Of a stretch of DNA of 64,000 nucleotides, positions 37,650 to 45,293 are shown piece after piece. A program made the position numbers and the translations under genes. This stretch comes from Bacillus sp. Bos-x628. Lineage in GTDB: Bacteria; Bacillota; Bacilli; Bacillales; Bacillaceae. A model generated the notes under the pieces. That model was given only the letters and a program-made list of their open reading frames with translations. It made no database searches and was not told the DNA's origin. Each line of letters opens with the position of its first letter. The stretch's first letter is position 1. Where the stretch lies: contig NZ_CP159358.1 in assembly GCF_040500475.1 (NCBI RefSeq), positions 1,054,001 to 1,118,000 on the forward strand, given 5' to 3'.

Positions 37650-40073
37650 ATGACACATTTAACAGGAAGCTACAACGGATGGCTTGTCTTTCTGTCAGTC
37701 ACAGTCGCCGCTGTCGCCTCCTACTCAGCTCTTCATTTAGCGAGCAGAGTGATTCAGTCAAGCGGTGCAAAAAAAAACGGATGGCTTGTGATTGGTGCAC
37801 TTGTGATGGGAGTAGGTATTTGGTCGATGCATTTCATCGGCATGATGGCCTTACACTTACGTTCAGGCATCACATATGAAACTCCATTATTGATCTTATC
37901 TATTTTGGCTTCTTTTATCGGTTCTTTGATTGCCTTTTCTATATGCATCAAGCAGCAATTATCATTGAGACGATTGCTTATTAGTTCCATCACAATGGGG
38001 TCTGCTATTTGCAGTATGCACTATCTTGGAATGGAATCAATGGCCAATGTGACGATTCATTATGACCCAATTTTATTTTTCCTTTCGTTTTTCATTGCTG
38101 TGATTGCTTCTTTCTTTTCAATGAAGTTTTTTTTTCGACTCCATCAATCTGTAAAAAAACAGCATGATCATTTTTTCAAGATTGCGGGTGCACTTGTAAT
38201 GGGCGGGGCCATTGCTGGAATGCATTATATAGGAATGGCTGCTTCAACAATTTTTTATCATTCTGATGGACAAGAAGCTGCAGGTGGTTCTTTTGTCACG
38301 AGTCCATTCAGCCTGTCCATTTTCATTGGATTGGTTACTTTAATTGTACAAACGATTATGATCTTTGGTGCATTTATTGACCATCGCATCATGACACAAT
38401 CAGAAAAGTTAAAAGAAAATGAGCAGCGCTTCCAATCGCTCATAAAACATAATATCGATGGCATCATTGTGTTATCTATCGATCGAAAGATACTTTCTGC
38501 TAATGATACAGGCAAACAAATTTTAAAAATCTGCCAAGCCTCAATCGGTGACGTTATCAGTGAACACATTATGCCTAGTAAGGTGTGGGAGGACTTTGTC
38601 AATCAATCAAAAAAAGCCGTCACACGTGATGCGGAAATCAAAGCGGCGGATCGATTTTATTATTATCATATGACATACATACCCGTACATGTCAACAAAA
38701 AGCTCGATAGCATCTATGTCATCTGTAAAGATTTAACGAAACAGCGGATTGCAGAAAAGGAAATACATGTGATGGCCCATTATGATGCACTCACCGAGCT
38801 GCCAAATAGACGGCATGGCATCAACCATTTAAATGATGTCCTTTCCTCCCAAGAGGAGACAGGGACATCAACAGCCGTTCTTTTCCTTGATCTGAACCGC
38901 TTCAAAATCATCAATGATGCACTTGGGCATAACATAGGTGATTTGCTGCTCAAAGCTGCCGCAAACAGGCTGACACAGTGTTTACCTCCGAATGGATTTA
39001 TTGCCAGATTAGGCGGAGACGAATTTTTAATGATTTTTTCTCATATGGATGCTGATATACAAAAAATCAAACGTCTTTCTAAAAATATTATTCGACAATT
39101 TGAGCGCCCTTTCTTTATCCAGAATCACCAGCTCATTACGTCAATTAGTATCGGGATTGCCATCTCTCCGCAAAACGGCATTGATGGAATGGAACTGATG
39201 AGAAAAGCAGATATGGCGATGTATTTATCGAAAAAGCATAAGCAAAGCCGCTTTGAATTTTTCACAGAATCAATGGAAAGATCGAGTGAAAACAGATTAA
39301 GTCGAGAGCTAGAATTAAGAGATGCAATTCAAAGAGAACAATTCGTTCTTCATTATCAGCCGCAGATCAGTGCCAAAACAAGAAAGGTGACAGGAGTAGA
39401 AGCTCTTGTGAGAATGAAAGCACCAGATGGATCATTGAAATTGCCTGATGCATTCATTGAATTAGCTGAGGAATCAGGTCTGATCATTGATATCGGTCGA
39501 TGGGTCATTGATACAGCGTGTCATCAGGCAAAAATATGGTATGACAAAGGCTTAAGTATTCCGGTGGCTGTTAATTTATCTGCCAAGCAGTTCAACTCTG
39601 AAGACTTAACTGATTTGATCAAGCTGACGCTAAAGAAATACGATGTAAAACCGTGCTTACTGGAGCTTGAAGTAACTGAAAGTATGACAATGGACAACAT
39701 TAAACAATCTAAACAAATTCTGACATCACTCAAACACCTTGGCGTTCGTATTAGTATTGATGATTTTGGTACAGGGCATAGTTCACTAAGCTATTTAAAA
39801 GATTTACCGATCCACAGACTTAAAATAGACAAGTCCTTTATTGAAGACATTCTTAGTGATTCAAAGTCTGAGCAGATCACAGGTGCCATCATAGCCATGG
39901 GGCATCAATTATCTCTTGAAGTGATTGCAGAAGGCGTTGAAAACTTCGCACAGGCGCAACTTCTATCCGCACAGGGCTGTGACGACTTGCAAGGCTTTTA
40001 TTATGCAAAGCCGCTTCCAGCAAGCGAAATCGAGAAATTTATTGCGTATCCCGCTTGGCAACTTGAAACATAA
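37650..40073 (+). CDS. ykoW: MHYT-PAS-GGDEF-EAL cyclic-di-GMP protein (DgcW / YkoW)
   Basis: An 807-residue membrane enzyme for c-di-GMP. The N-terminal MHYT sensor has seven helices and three motifs (MHFIGMMA, MHYLGMES, MHYIGMAA) that may bind a gas or copper. A PAS domain lies at about 260-370. The cyclase domain keeps an intact RLGGDEFLMIF and no clear inhibitory RxxD. The EAL domain keeps GVEALVR, DDFGTGHSS, IDKSFIE and EGVE, so hydrolysis also looks possible. In B. subtilis this protein (DgcW) is a cyclase. Start at 37650 with AGGAGG. Element C follows. Confidence 0.93.
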   Translation: MTHLTGSYNGWLVFLSVTVAAVASYSALHLASRVIQSSGAKKNGWLVIGALVMGVGIWSMHFIGMMALHLRSGITYETPLLILSILASFIGSLIAFSICIKQQLSLRRLLISSITMGSAICSMHYLGMESMANVTIHYDPILFFLSFFIAVIASFFSMKFFFRLHQSVKKQHDHFFKIAGALVMGGAIAGMHYIGMAASTIFYHSDGQEAAGGSFVTSPFSLSIFIGLVTLIVQTIMIFGAFIDHRIMTQSEKLKENEQRFQSLIKHNIDGIIVLSIDRKILSANDTGKQILKICQASIGDVISEHIMPSKVWEDFVNQSKKAVTRDAEIKAADRFYYYHMTYIPVHVNKKLDSIYVICKDLTKQRIAEKEIHVMAHYDALTELPNRRHGINHLNDVLSSQEETGTSTAVLFLDLNRFKIINDALGHNIGDLLLKAAANRLTQCLPPNGFIARLGGDEFLMIFSHMDADIQKIKRLSKNIIRQFERPFFIQNHQLITSISIGIAISPQNGIDGMELMRKADMAMYLSKKHKQSRFEFFTESMERSSENRLSRELELRDAIQREQFVLHYQPQISAKTRKVTGVEALVRMKAPDGSLKLPDAFIELAEESGLIIDIGRWVIDTACHQAKIWYDKGLSIPVAVNLSAKQFNSEDLTDLIKLTLKKYDVKPCLLELEVTESMTMDNIKQSKQILTSLKHLGVRISIDDFGTGHSSLSYLKDLPIHRLKIDKSFIEDILSDSKSEQITGAIIAMGHQLSLEVIAEGVENFAQAQLLSAQGCDDLQGFYYAKPLPASEIEKFIAYPAWQLET

Positions 40074-40159
40074 AGGGGTGATGGAATTCTTCCGGAGAGG
40101 ATAATAGATCAATTGCCTAAGCAGAAAGAAAAAAGCTTGTCAACTTTGTTGACAAGCTC

Positions 40160-40316
40160 AGATCGTTGACAAAGGGCTAAGATGGCTCTTTGTCTTCTTT
40201 TCAGCGAATTGAAAACTCTTGAAGTTTCTTGGAAGAGCGAGCTATTTGTGCGGAGAGAATAAGCACCAACGCTCAAGATTTAACAACGAATGCGAGGGTT
40301 TGTCTACACGTTGAAG
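40160..40316 (+). repeat. Dispersed structured intergenic element, copy C
   Basis: Downstream of ykoW on the same strand, between it and the converging ykoM. It has the GACAAAGGGCTAAGATGGCTCTTTGTC hairpin in parts, then the core with GAGCTATTTGTGCGGAG and GAATGCGAGGGTTTGTC. Outer arms TTCAGCG and CGTTGAA pair with one G-T. No T-run terminator follows. A strong hairpin, AGCTTGTCAAC...GTTGACAAGCT, precedes it at 40133-40158. Confidence 0.75.
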
Positions 40317-40349
40317 GAGCCGAATAGACACGCCTTATCAATTGATGTT

Positions 40350-40814
40350 TTATCTAAATAATAAATGTTGACTGTGAATACCTGCTTTTTTGAGCAAACG
40401 AATCAATTGCTCCTGTTCATCACGCGTCAGACCAGAAAAAGCTCTTGCAATACGAAGGGAATGGATCGGATAAATCTTATCAAGATAGCTACGTCCTTTA
40501 TCTGTTAAATGAGCATAAACAGATCGTTTATCCTTCGGGTCTTGCTCCCTTTCAATGAAACCATTTCGTTCTAGCTTGTCAATCACATACGTGACATTTC
40601 CGCTTACAAGCAGGAGTCGTGAGCCGATTTGCTGAAGTTTTTGAGCGCCTCGCGTGTAAAGCAATTCAAGAACTGCAAATTCAGTTGGATTAAACCCGTG
40701 CTCCTTGCTGTCTCTAATACTGTGTTCTGAAACGCTTTTAAATGCTCTTGCAAAAACCTTGTAAAGCGTCATTGACCGTTCTACTTCTTCTTCATTAAAC
40801 GATAGTCTCATCAC
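40350..40814 (-). CDS. ykoM: MarR-family regulator YkoM
   Basis: A 154-residue winged-helix regulator with HGFNPTEFAVLELLYTRGAQKLQQIGSR in two parts and SGNVTYVIDKLERNG, and the wing DKRSVYAHLTDKG. It is a paralogue of MhqR in this same window. Position next to ykoW and the tnrA region suggests B. subtilis YkoM; target genes unknown. GTG at 40814 has AGAGGT six bases upstream. ATG three bases on is the alternative. Confidence 0.82.
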   Translation of the reverse strand: MMRLSFNEEEVERSMTLYKVFARAFKSVSEHSIRDSKEHGFNPTEFAVLELLYTRGAQKLQQIGSRLLLVSGNVTYVIDKLERNGFIEREQDPKDKRSVYAHLTDKGRSYLDKIYPIHSLRIARAFSGLTRDEQEQLIRLLKKAGIHSQHLLFR

Positions 40815-41127
40815 ATATCTACCTCTTATAATATTTTTTTAACTTCAAGGCTGTCTTGCGGTGAAGTTGGAGCCTTTCGTAAGAATATAGAAGTACGTTT
40901 CTGAAAACCCTTTCAACTACATAGCGACTCCATTCGTGTTATGTATAAGATTTCGATATAAACTTTTAAAATCCTTCTTATTTTTCACAAACATCTTGAA
41001 AAAAAGCTTTTTTAGCAAACTATCATGATACGACATATTTTAACATTATCTGTAAAGACTCTATGTTTTCTTACAAATATTTCGCCAAAATTCTACAAAA
41101 TCCAATATTGCTATAATATTAAACACG
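40815..41127. other. AT-rich intergenic region without a recognised gene
   Basis: About 310 bases upstream of ykoM. I see no convincing frame, repeat or stem beyond likely promoter sequence. Homopolymer A and T runs dominate. Confidence 0.5.
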
Positions 41128-41178
41128 CAAAAAAAGAAACCCCTTATGATTTTCACTACATTGATCAAGGGATTTTCA
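41128..41178 (-). terminator. Terminator of the small FbpA-like gene
   Basis: On the minus strand AATCCCTTGATCA pairs in part with TGATTTTCATAAGGGGTT and is followed by TTTCTTTTTTTG. Confidence 0.6.
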
Positions 41179-41340
41179 CAGATGGCGGTGTTTTTTGTTG
41201 AAAAAAAAGTGATACTCTTTTTTTAAGTCACTTATTGTCATATTTTTGGTCATGTCATGGCTATAAACACCTAACGAGCAAAGTCTTTGTGTATAATATT
41301 GTCTTTCTTTTTCTAACGCTTCTTTTAATATTTGACGCAC
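41176..41340 (-). CDS. Small basic protein, Fur_reg_FbpA-like, 54 aa
   Basis: The frame starts at GTG 41340 with GGAGGGA eight bases upstream and reads MRQILKEALEKERQYYTQRL and then LGVYSHDMTK, TISDLKKEY. The spacing LxxLGVY...TxSxLxxEY is that of the FbpA family, small Fur-linked basic proteins of Bacillus. I see no Fur box, so a role in iron sparing is not shown. It follows the next small gene in tandem. Confidence 0.6.
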   Translation of the reverse strand: MRQILKEALEKERQYYTQRLCSLGVYSHDMTKNMTISDLKKEYHFFFNKKHRHL

Positions 41341-41387
41341 TGAATGCTCCCTCCTATAACTTAATCTGATAGATGAGGGCTTGAAGC

Positions 41388-41546
41388 TTATGAGGACTTC
41401 CTATACAAATCATTTTGTACAGCTCTCAAAAGAGCATGTGCATTCTGACCCACAGTCTGCATGAACTGCTCCATCAATTCGTCCCTCCTCACATCTAATG
41501 CAATGATTTCTTTTGCCATACGGATGATCTGTTTTTGATCCACCAT
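41388..41546 (-). CDS. Small hypothetical protein, 52 aa
   Basis: MVDQKQIIRMAKEIIALDVRR followed by an amphipathic helix with FMQTVGQNAHALLRAV. GAGGAGGAG lies just before the ATG. It may correspond to B. subtilis ykoL, which also lies between ykoM and tnrA, but the sequence does not let me prove it. It is divergent from tnrA, so the TnrA box in the gap could act on both. Confidence 0.6.
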   Translation of the reverse strand: MVDQKQIIRMAKEIIALDVRRDELMEQFMQTVGQNAHALLRAVQNDLYRKSS

Positions 41547-41652
41547 GCGCTCCTCCTCATGTTTGATGTAATAACAGCATATGCATTGGAGCCGTGATTT
41601 GCACGCACGCTGTCAAGTTTCCTTCCATAGTTTTTCTGTTTTTTTATTAATG

Positions 41653-41669
41653 TGTTATATTTTCTAACA
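41653..41669 (+). promoter_or_regulatory. TnrA/GlnR box upstream of tnrA
   Basis: TGTTATATTTTCTAACA matches TGTNANAWWWTNTNACA at every defined base. A TATAAT at 41699-41704 puts the box centre about 50 bases before the likely start of transcription, the spacing TnrA uses for activation. This indicates autoactivation in nitrogen limitation. Confidence 0.88.
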
Positions 41670-41733
41670 AACATTAGGTTTTTTCATTTTTTATTCTATA
41701 TAATATGAAGAAAAGACTTGCAGGGGTGAGTAT

Positions 41734-42063
41734 ATGACGCAGGAAGATGTATCTTATAAAGATAAAAAAGTCATTTCTATCGGGATTGTCAGTGAATTAA
41801 CCGGACTATCTGTCAGGCAAATCCGATATTATGAGGAACGAAAGCTCATCTACCCCCAGCGATCGACGAGAGGCACAAGGAAATATTCTTTTTCTGATGT
41901 GGAACGTTTAATGCATATTGCCAATAAACGGGAAGATGGTGTGCAGACAGCAGAAATTTTAAAAGACATGAAGAAAAAGGAACAAGCCTTAAAAAGCGGA
42001 CAATTCAAGAAAAAAATGCTTGAGGGGCAGATCAATGCACACTTTCGATACAAAAACCAATAA
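41734..42063 (+). CDS. tnrA: Nitrogen-limitation regulator TnrA
   Basis: MerR-type global regulator of nitrogen metabolism. In excess nitrogen, feedback-inhibited glutamine synthetase binds its C-terminus and blocks DNA binding. The helix-turn-helix [24 protein letters not shown] is almost identical to B. subtilis TnrA as recalled, and the C-terminal glutamine synthetase-binding tail [15 protein letters not shown] is present. 109 residues. It lacks the longer C-terminal region of GlnR. GGGGTG before the ATG. Autoregulated by the box upstream. Confidence 0.95.
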   Translation: MTQEDVSYKDKKVISIGIVSELTGLSVRQIRYYEERKLIYPQRSTRGTRKYSFSDVERLMHIANKREDGVQTAEILKDMKKKEQALKSGQFKKKMLEGQINAHFRYKNQ

Positions 42064-42065
42064 AC

Positions 42066-42104
42066 GAAAAAAGAATCGCTCATTTGAACGATTCTTTTTA
42101 TTTA
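42066..42104. terminator. Bidirectional terminator between tnrA and the lipoprotein gene
   Basis: AAAAGAATCG pairs with CGATTCTTTT across a 10-base loop, with A and T runs at the two ends. Confidence 0.85.
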
Positions 42105-42493
42105 GATGATGCGTTAGACCCTTCCACTACTCCTACAAAGTCAATGAGCACTCCTCTTTCAGGGTCTTCCTTTACCCGAAGCGCAAGTGCTTTTTCCTCT
42201 CCGGTTTGAGCATCCTCATAAATCGCATGAAACACATGAATACTGGCCTCTTCTATATGAAAATCTTGATAGGACAGATTCTCTATGCCCCAAACTTTTT
42301 TCAATTTTATTATATCGTTTGGATGCGGAACAGCCCCTTCGACATAGACTTCTTCCATCTTTCTTTTATTCCCCTCAGCTATTGCTTCGAGCATGTGCTC
42401 TGCGGCAACAAGCCTTCTGTCTTTTCCTTCATCTTCCCTTTGACATGCACCGAGCAAAAAGATACATACCAAGATGAATAAAAACTTCTTCAT
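42098..42493 (-). CDS. Putative lipoprotein, 131 aa
   Basis: MKKFLFILVCIFLLGACQ is a lipoprotein signal with lipobox LLGAC, so the mature protein should be lipid-anchored outside the membrane. The mature part is about 115 residues, acidic and basic mixed (AAEHMLEAIAEGNKRKMEEVYVEG), with the look of a small NTF2-like or DUF4878-like domain. The ATG at 42493 with GGGAG upstream is preferred over a GTG four codons earlier. Function unknown. Confidence 0.7.
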   Translation of the reverse strand: MKKFLFILVCIFLLGACQREDEGKDRRLVAAEHMLEAIAEGNKRKMEEVYVEGAVPHPNDIIKLKKVWGIENLSYQDFHIEEASIHVFHAIYEDAQTGEEKALALRVKEDPERGVLIDFVGVVEGSNASSK

Positions 42494-42554
42494 TTTCACT
42501 CCCACCTTCTCCTTAAAATGTAAAGGATGGAAGCGCTAGATGCAATCCTTATTC

Positions 42555-42602
42555 AAAAAAGACTGTAAACCAAGCATGTGTAGTTTACAGTCTTTTATCT
42601 TC
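42555..42602 (-). terminator. Terminator of mgtE
   Basis: AAAGACTGTAAACT pairs with GGTTTACAGTCTTT and is followed by TTTGAA on the minus strand. It is strong from both sides. Confidence 0.85.
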
Positions 42603-43961
42603 TTACATCAGTGTATGGAGGAAAGCTGTCGCAATCCCAAAATAAATGAGCAGTGATAAAATATCATTTAATGTGGTGATCAGCGGTCCAGATGCAATCG
42701 CCGGATCCACATTCAATTTGTGTAAAATAATTGGAACAATGGTTCCTGCCATTGTTCCAATGATCAGTGTGGCAAGGAGCGAGGAACCAACAACAAAACC
42801 TAATATCATGTTTCCCTGCCATACCATTGCAACCACCGTAATGATAATGGAACAGACAATACCGATATAAATACTTGTTTTAAGCTCTCTGAAAATGAGT
42901 CGCATGATTGTTTTTTTCGTTAATTCTTCTTTTGATAGTCCTCTAATGACGACCGCAAGAGATTGTGTTCCTGTATTCCCAGTCATGCCTGCGATCATTG
43001 GCATAAAGAAGGCAAGTGCGACCACTTGTTGAAGGGTATCCTCAAAATAATTCAAGATACTGCCTGAAATCAATCCAATGAATAAAAGCAGGATCAGCCA
43101 AGGAAGACGGCGATACGCCGCAACAAAAGCTGGTGTGTCAAACGTAATATCTTTACCAGAAGCAGCAAATTTTTCATAGTCTTCTCCCGCCTCTTGAATG
43201 ACAACATCAATGATATCATCTACTGTGACAATCCCGACAAGTACATTGTTTTCTTCAACAACAGGAATTGCGAGGAAGTCATAACGTTCAATCAGTTTTG
43301 CGATTTCCTCCTGATCTTGAAACGCCCCAACTGCAATCACCCTTGTAAACATGAGGTCCTGCACTTTCTCATCAGGTTCACCTAAAATCAGATCACGATA
43401 TGAGAGAACACCAACAAGCTGTTTTTGATCATTAATGACATATAAATAGTTGATGGATTCTGCAATTTCTGCAAAACTCTTCAGCTTTACGACAGCATCC
43501 TGAACGGTATAGTGCTGAGGAATCCACACGTAACGGTCGGTCATAATACGTCCCGCTGTTTCAGCAGGGTAATTCATGAGAAGCTGGACTGCTTTTGATT
43601 CTTCTGCTTCCATGTTTGATAACAACTGATCTTTTAGATCATCATCCATTTCATCAAATAAGTTGGCCAAATCATCGTTATCCATTTTGTTTGTCACGAA
43701 GGTGGCTTTGTCTTTACCTACTTTTTCAAGGACAATTTCTTGATATTCCCGCTCAAGTTCTCCCATCATTTCAGTAATGTCTTCTACTGTTAAAAATGTC
43801 AGGAAGCGACTGCGATGTTTTTCCGGGAGCTCCTTAAACAAATAGGCCATATCGTACGGCTGAAGCTCTTCCATAATGTTTTTAAATTCTTTGTGTTTGC
43901 CGTCTCTTAATAAAATAATGATTCTTAAAATGAGTTCATCATACGTAATATTTTGTATCAT
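42603..43961 (-). CDS. mgtE: Magnesium transporter MgtE
   Basis: Main Mg channel in Bacillus. Its cytosolic N domain (about 20-130) and paired CBS domains (about 135-255) bind Mg and close the pore, and the C-terminal part has five membrane helices (about 285-450) with PMIAGMTGNTGTQSLAVVIRG lining the pore. 452 residues. GGGGAGG lies 10 bases before the ATG. Control is by an M-box riboswitch with terminator and, possibly, by a short leader ORF next to the start. Confidence 0.95.
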   Translation of the reverse strand: MIQNITYDELILRIIILLRDGKHKEFKNIMEELQPYDMAYLFKELPEKHRSRFLTFLTVEDITEMMGELEREYQEIVLEKVGKDKATFVTNKMDNDDLANLFDEMDDDLKDQLLSNMEAEESKAVQLLMNYPAETAGRIMTDRYVWIPQHYTVQDAVVKLKSFAEIAESINYLYVINDQKQLVGVLSYRDLILGEPDEKVQDLMFTRVIAVGAFQDQEEIAKLIERYDFLAIPVVEENNVLVGIVTVDDIIDVVIQEAGEDYEKFAASGKDITFDTPAFVAAYRRLPWLILLLFIGLISGSILNYFEDTLQQVVALAFFMPMIAGMTGNTGTQSLAVVIRGLSKEELTKKTIMRLIFRELKTSIYIGIVCSIIITVVAMVWQGNMILGFVVGSSLLATLIIGTMAGTIVPIILHKLNVDPAIASGPLITTLNDILSLLIYFGIATAFLHTLM

Positions 43962-43984
43962 TCACTGTTACCTCCCCTAAGTCA

Positions 43985-44028
43985 GGAGATACCCGAATCC
44001 CTCAGAATGTGCGCGGGTCAGGATCTCC
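43985..44028 (-). promoter_or_regulatory. Hairpin between the leader ORF and mgtE
   Basis: On the minus strand GGAGATCCTGACCCG pairs with CGGGTATCTCC (GGAGAT with ATCTCC, ACCCG with CGGGT). The first arm is inside the leader ORF, the second just after its stop and about five bases before the mgtE ribosome site. A ribosome on the ORF would open it. Confidence 0.5.
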
Positions 44029-44094
44029 TCTTTCTGATGTCTCAATTTGATCTTTTGACATACTCTTTATGTGTCTCGAATCGGGATGATCCAT
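44002..44094 (-). CDS. Candidate mgtE leader peptide, 30 aa
   Basis: A frame starting MDHPDSRHIKSMSKDQ and ending ERGDPDPRTF, with AAAGGAGG seven bases before the ATG, so translation is likely. It lies after the M-box terminator and before mgtE, and its last codons form one arm of a hairpin. Asp-Pro repeats near the end recall MgtL-type leaders, whose acidic and proline codons destabilise ribosomes at low Mg. No such system is known to me in Bacillus, so the regulatory role is an inference. Confidence 0.5.
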   Translation of the reverse strand: MDHPDSRHIKSMSKDQIETSERGDPDPRTF

Positions 44095-44111
44095 CCCCAC
44101 ACCTCCTTTTC

Positions 44112-44330
44112 TCATAAAAAAGCACCCTCAAACGAATGAAGGTGCTTTGTAAGCATGACAAAATAAACCACTTACTCCTCCAATCGTTGAGCTTTAGCAC
44201 TGTATGGCATAGGATAAACCAGCTGCATTAAAAATCACCTTATGTCGATGATTTCTGTTGACCCATTGGCGTCTTTGGACATTTTTGGGCAGCAGCGTAT
44301 CTCCATACAGGAGCCTCACCTAACGAAGTC
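44112..44330 (-). ncRNA. M-box (ykoK) magnesium riboswitch with terminator
   Basis: The minus strand from 44328 reads CTTCGTTAGGTGAGGCTCCTG, then GAGATACGCTGCTGCCC, GTCCAAAGACGCCAATGGGTC and TATGCCATACAGTGCTAAAG in sequence: the known ykoK leader almost base for base. The terminator AAGCACCTTCA...TGAGGGTGCTTTTTT is at 44112-44147. Mg should stop mgtE transcription. Confidence 0.96.
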
Positions 44331-44421
44331 TCATATTGTTAACACAATGAGATTACAGAAAAAGCGGAATGATGTCAATAAGTAAGATGCCAAGTCAGTG
44401 AATGTATTCGCTTACTTTTAA

Positions 44422-44458
44422 AAAAAAGAGCGATACACATCCCGCAATCGCTCTTTTA
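44422..44458 (-). terminator. Terminator of the small gene at 44465
   Basis: AAAAGAGCGATTG pairs with ATCGCTCTTTT and is followed by eight T residues on the minus strand. Confidence 0.8.
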
Positions 44459-44464
44459 CGTTTT

Positions 44465-44605
44465 CTACTCCTCTTTTGGCTGGTCCAAATCCTCTTGAGA
44501 GAGGAGATGAAAAGAATCATGCAAAAACAAAGCGTATCCTTCTCCATCGGGATGCGGAACATATTCCGCATGGTCCATTCGTTGTTCTTCTTCTTTTTTC
44601 TTCAT
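44465..44605 (-). CDS. Small hypothetical protein, 46 aa
   Basis: MKKKEEEQRMDHAEYVPHPD followed by EGYALFLHDSFHLLSQEDLD. It is acidic and soluble. AAAGGAGG lies nine bases before the ATG and a terminator follows the stop, so it is a likely gene. No family recognised. Confidence 0.6.
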   Translation of the reverse strand: MKKKEEEQRMDHAEYVPHPDGEGYALFLHDSFHLLSQEDLDQPKEE

Positions 44606-44633
44606 ATACTCTCGCCTCCTTTAGAGTAGTTTG

Positions 44634-44676
44634 TCCTAACGAAAGAACCTTACACATAAACGTGTAAGGTTCTCAT
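44634..44676 (-). terminator. Terminator of the PepSY/two-component cluster
   Basis: GAACCTTACACG pairs with TGTGTAAGGTTC across a short loop and is followed by TTTCGTT on the minus strand. Confidence 0.8.
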
Positions 44677-44678
44677 AT

Positions 44679-45200
44679 TCATTCATCACCCCATTCTTGC
44701 TTTAAAATTTTTCCTGTTTTTGCAGATATCTCAAAATCGGCTTCATTGCCGTTTGGAGTGGTGATTTCGATTTCATAAATGTACACACCATTCTCTTTAT
44801 CTAAGTCTGAATCCGTGACCGTACCTTTTGCTTTCGCTAATGCAATCTGTTCAGCTTGTTTTTTTGTGATTTTCACATTTTGTTTCTTTTCTTTCACTGG
44901 ATCATTTAGTGCCTTTCCAGTCTTCGCATCTACGTATACTTTATATTCAAAGCCGCCTTTTTTAATCTCGACCTCATACACCCATTTTCCTTTTTTACGC
45001 TCAAGGTCCACATCGTCTACATAGCCCTTCACCACTTTTAAGGCTGCTTTTTCAGCTTGTTTTTTCGACACAAACGATGATTTATTTTGAACCACTTGTT
45101 CTGCATTTGCCGTTTGATTTGTATTTTGCGCTTGAAGTGTGATACCACCTGCAACAAGTGCTCCTGTTAATGCGGTAGCTACTAGTACTTTTTTCATCAT
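44679..45200 (-). CDS. ykoJ: Secreted PepSY-domain protein (YkoJ-like)
   Basis: MMKKVLVATALTGALVAGGITLQAQ is a signal peptide, so the protein is exported. Two PepSY units follow, each with KKQAEKAALKVVKGYVDDVDLE-type helix then the KWVYEVEIKKGGFEYKVYVDAKTGK strand. PepSY domains are thought to inhibit proteases or to bind ligands outside the cell. The ATG at 45200 lies eight bases after AGGAGG, better than 45206. It closes the ykoGHIJ cluster. Assignment to ykoJ is by position and size. Confidence 0.8.
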   Translation of the reverse strand: MMKKVLVATALTGALVAGGITLQAQNTNQTANAEQVVQNKSSFVSKKQAEKAALKVVKGYVDDVDLERKKGKWVYEVEIKKGGFEYKVYVDAKTGKALNDPVKEKKQNVKITKKQAEQIALAKAKGTVTDSDLDKENGVYIYEIEITTPNGNEADFEISAKTGKILKQEWGDE

Positions 45201-45293
45201 TTTCATTTCCTCCTCTTTTTGATCTCACCTTTATTTTAAAAAAACAAGATGAAAAAGGAAGGAAAGAAACATGAGAAAATCATGAGAAAAGGA

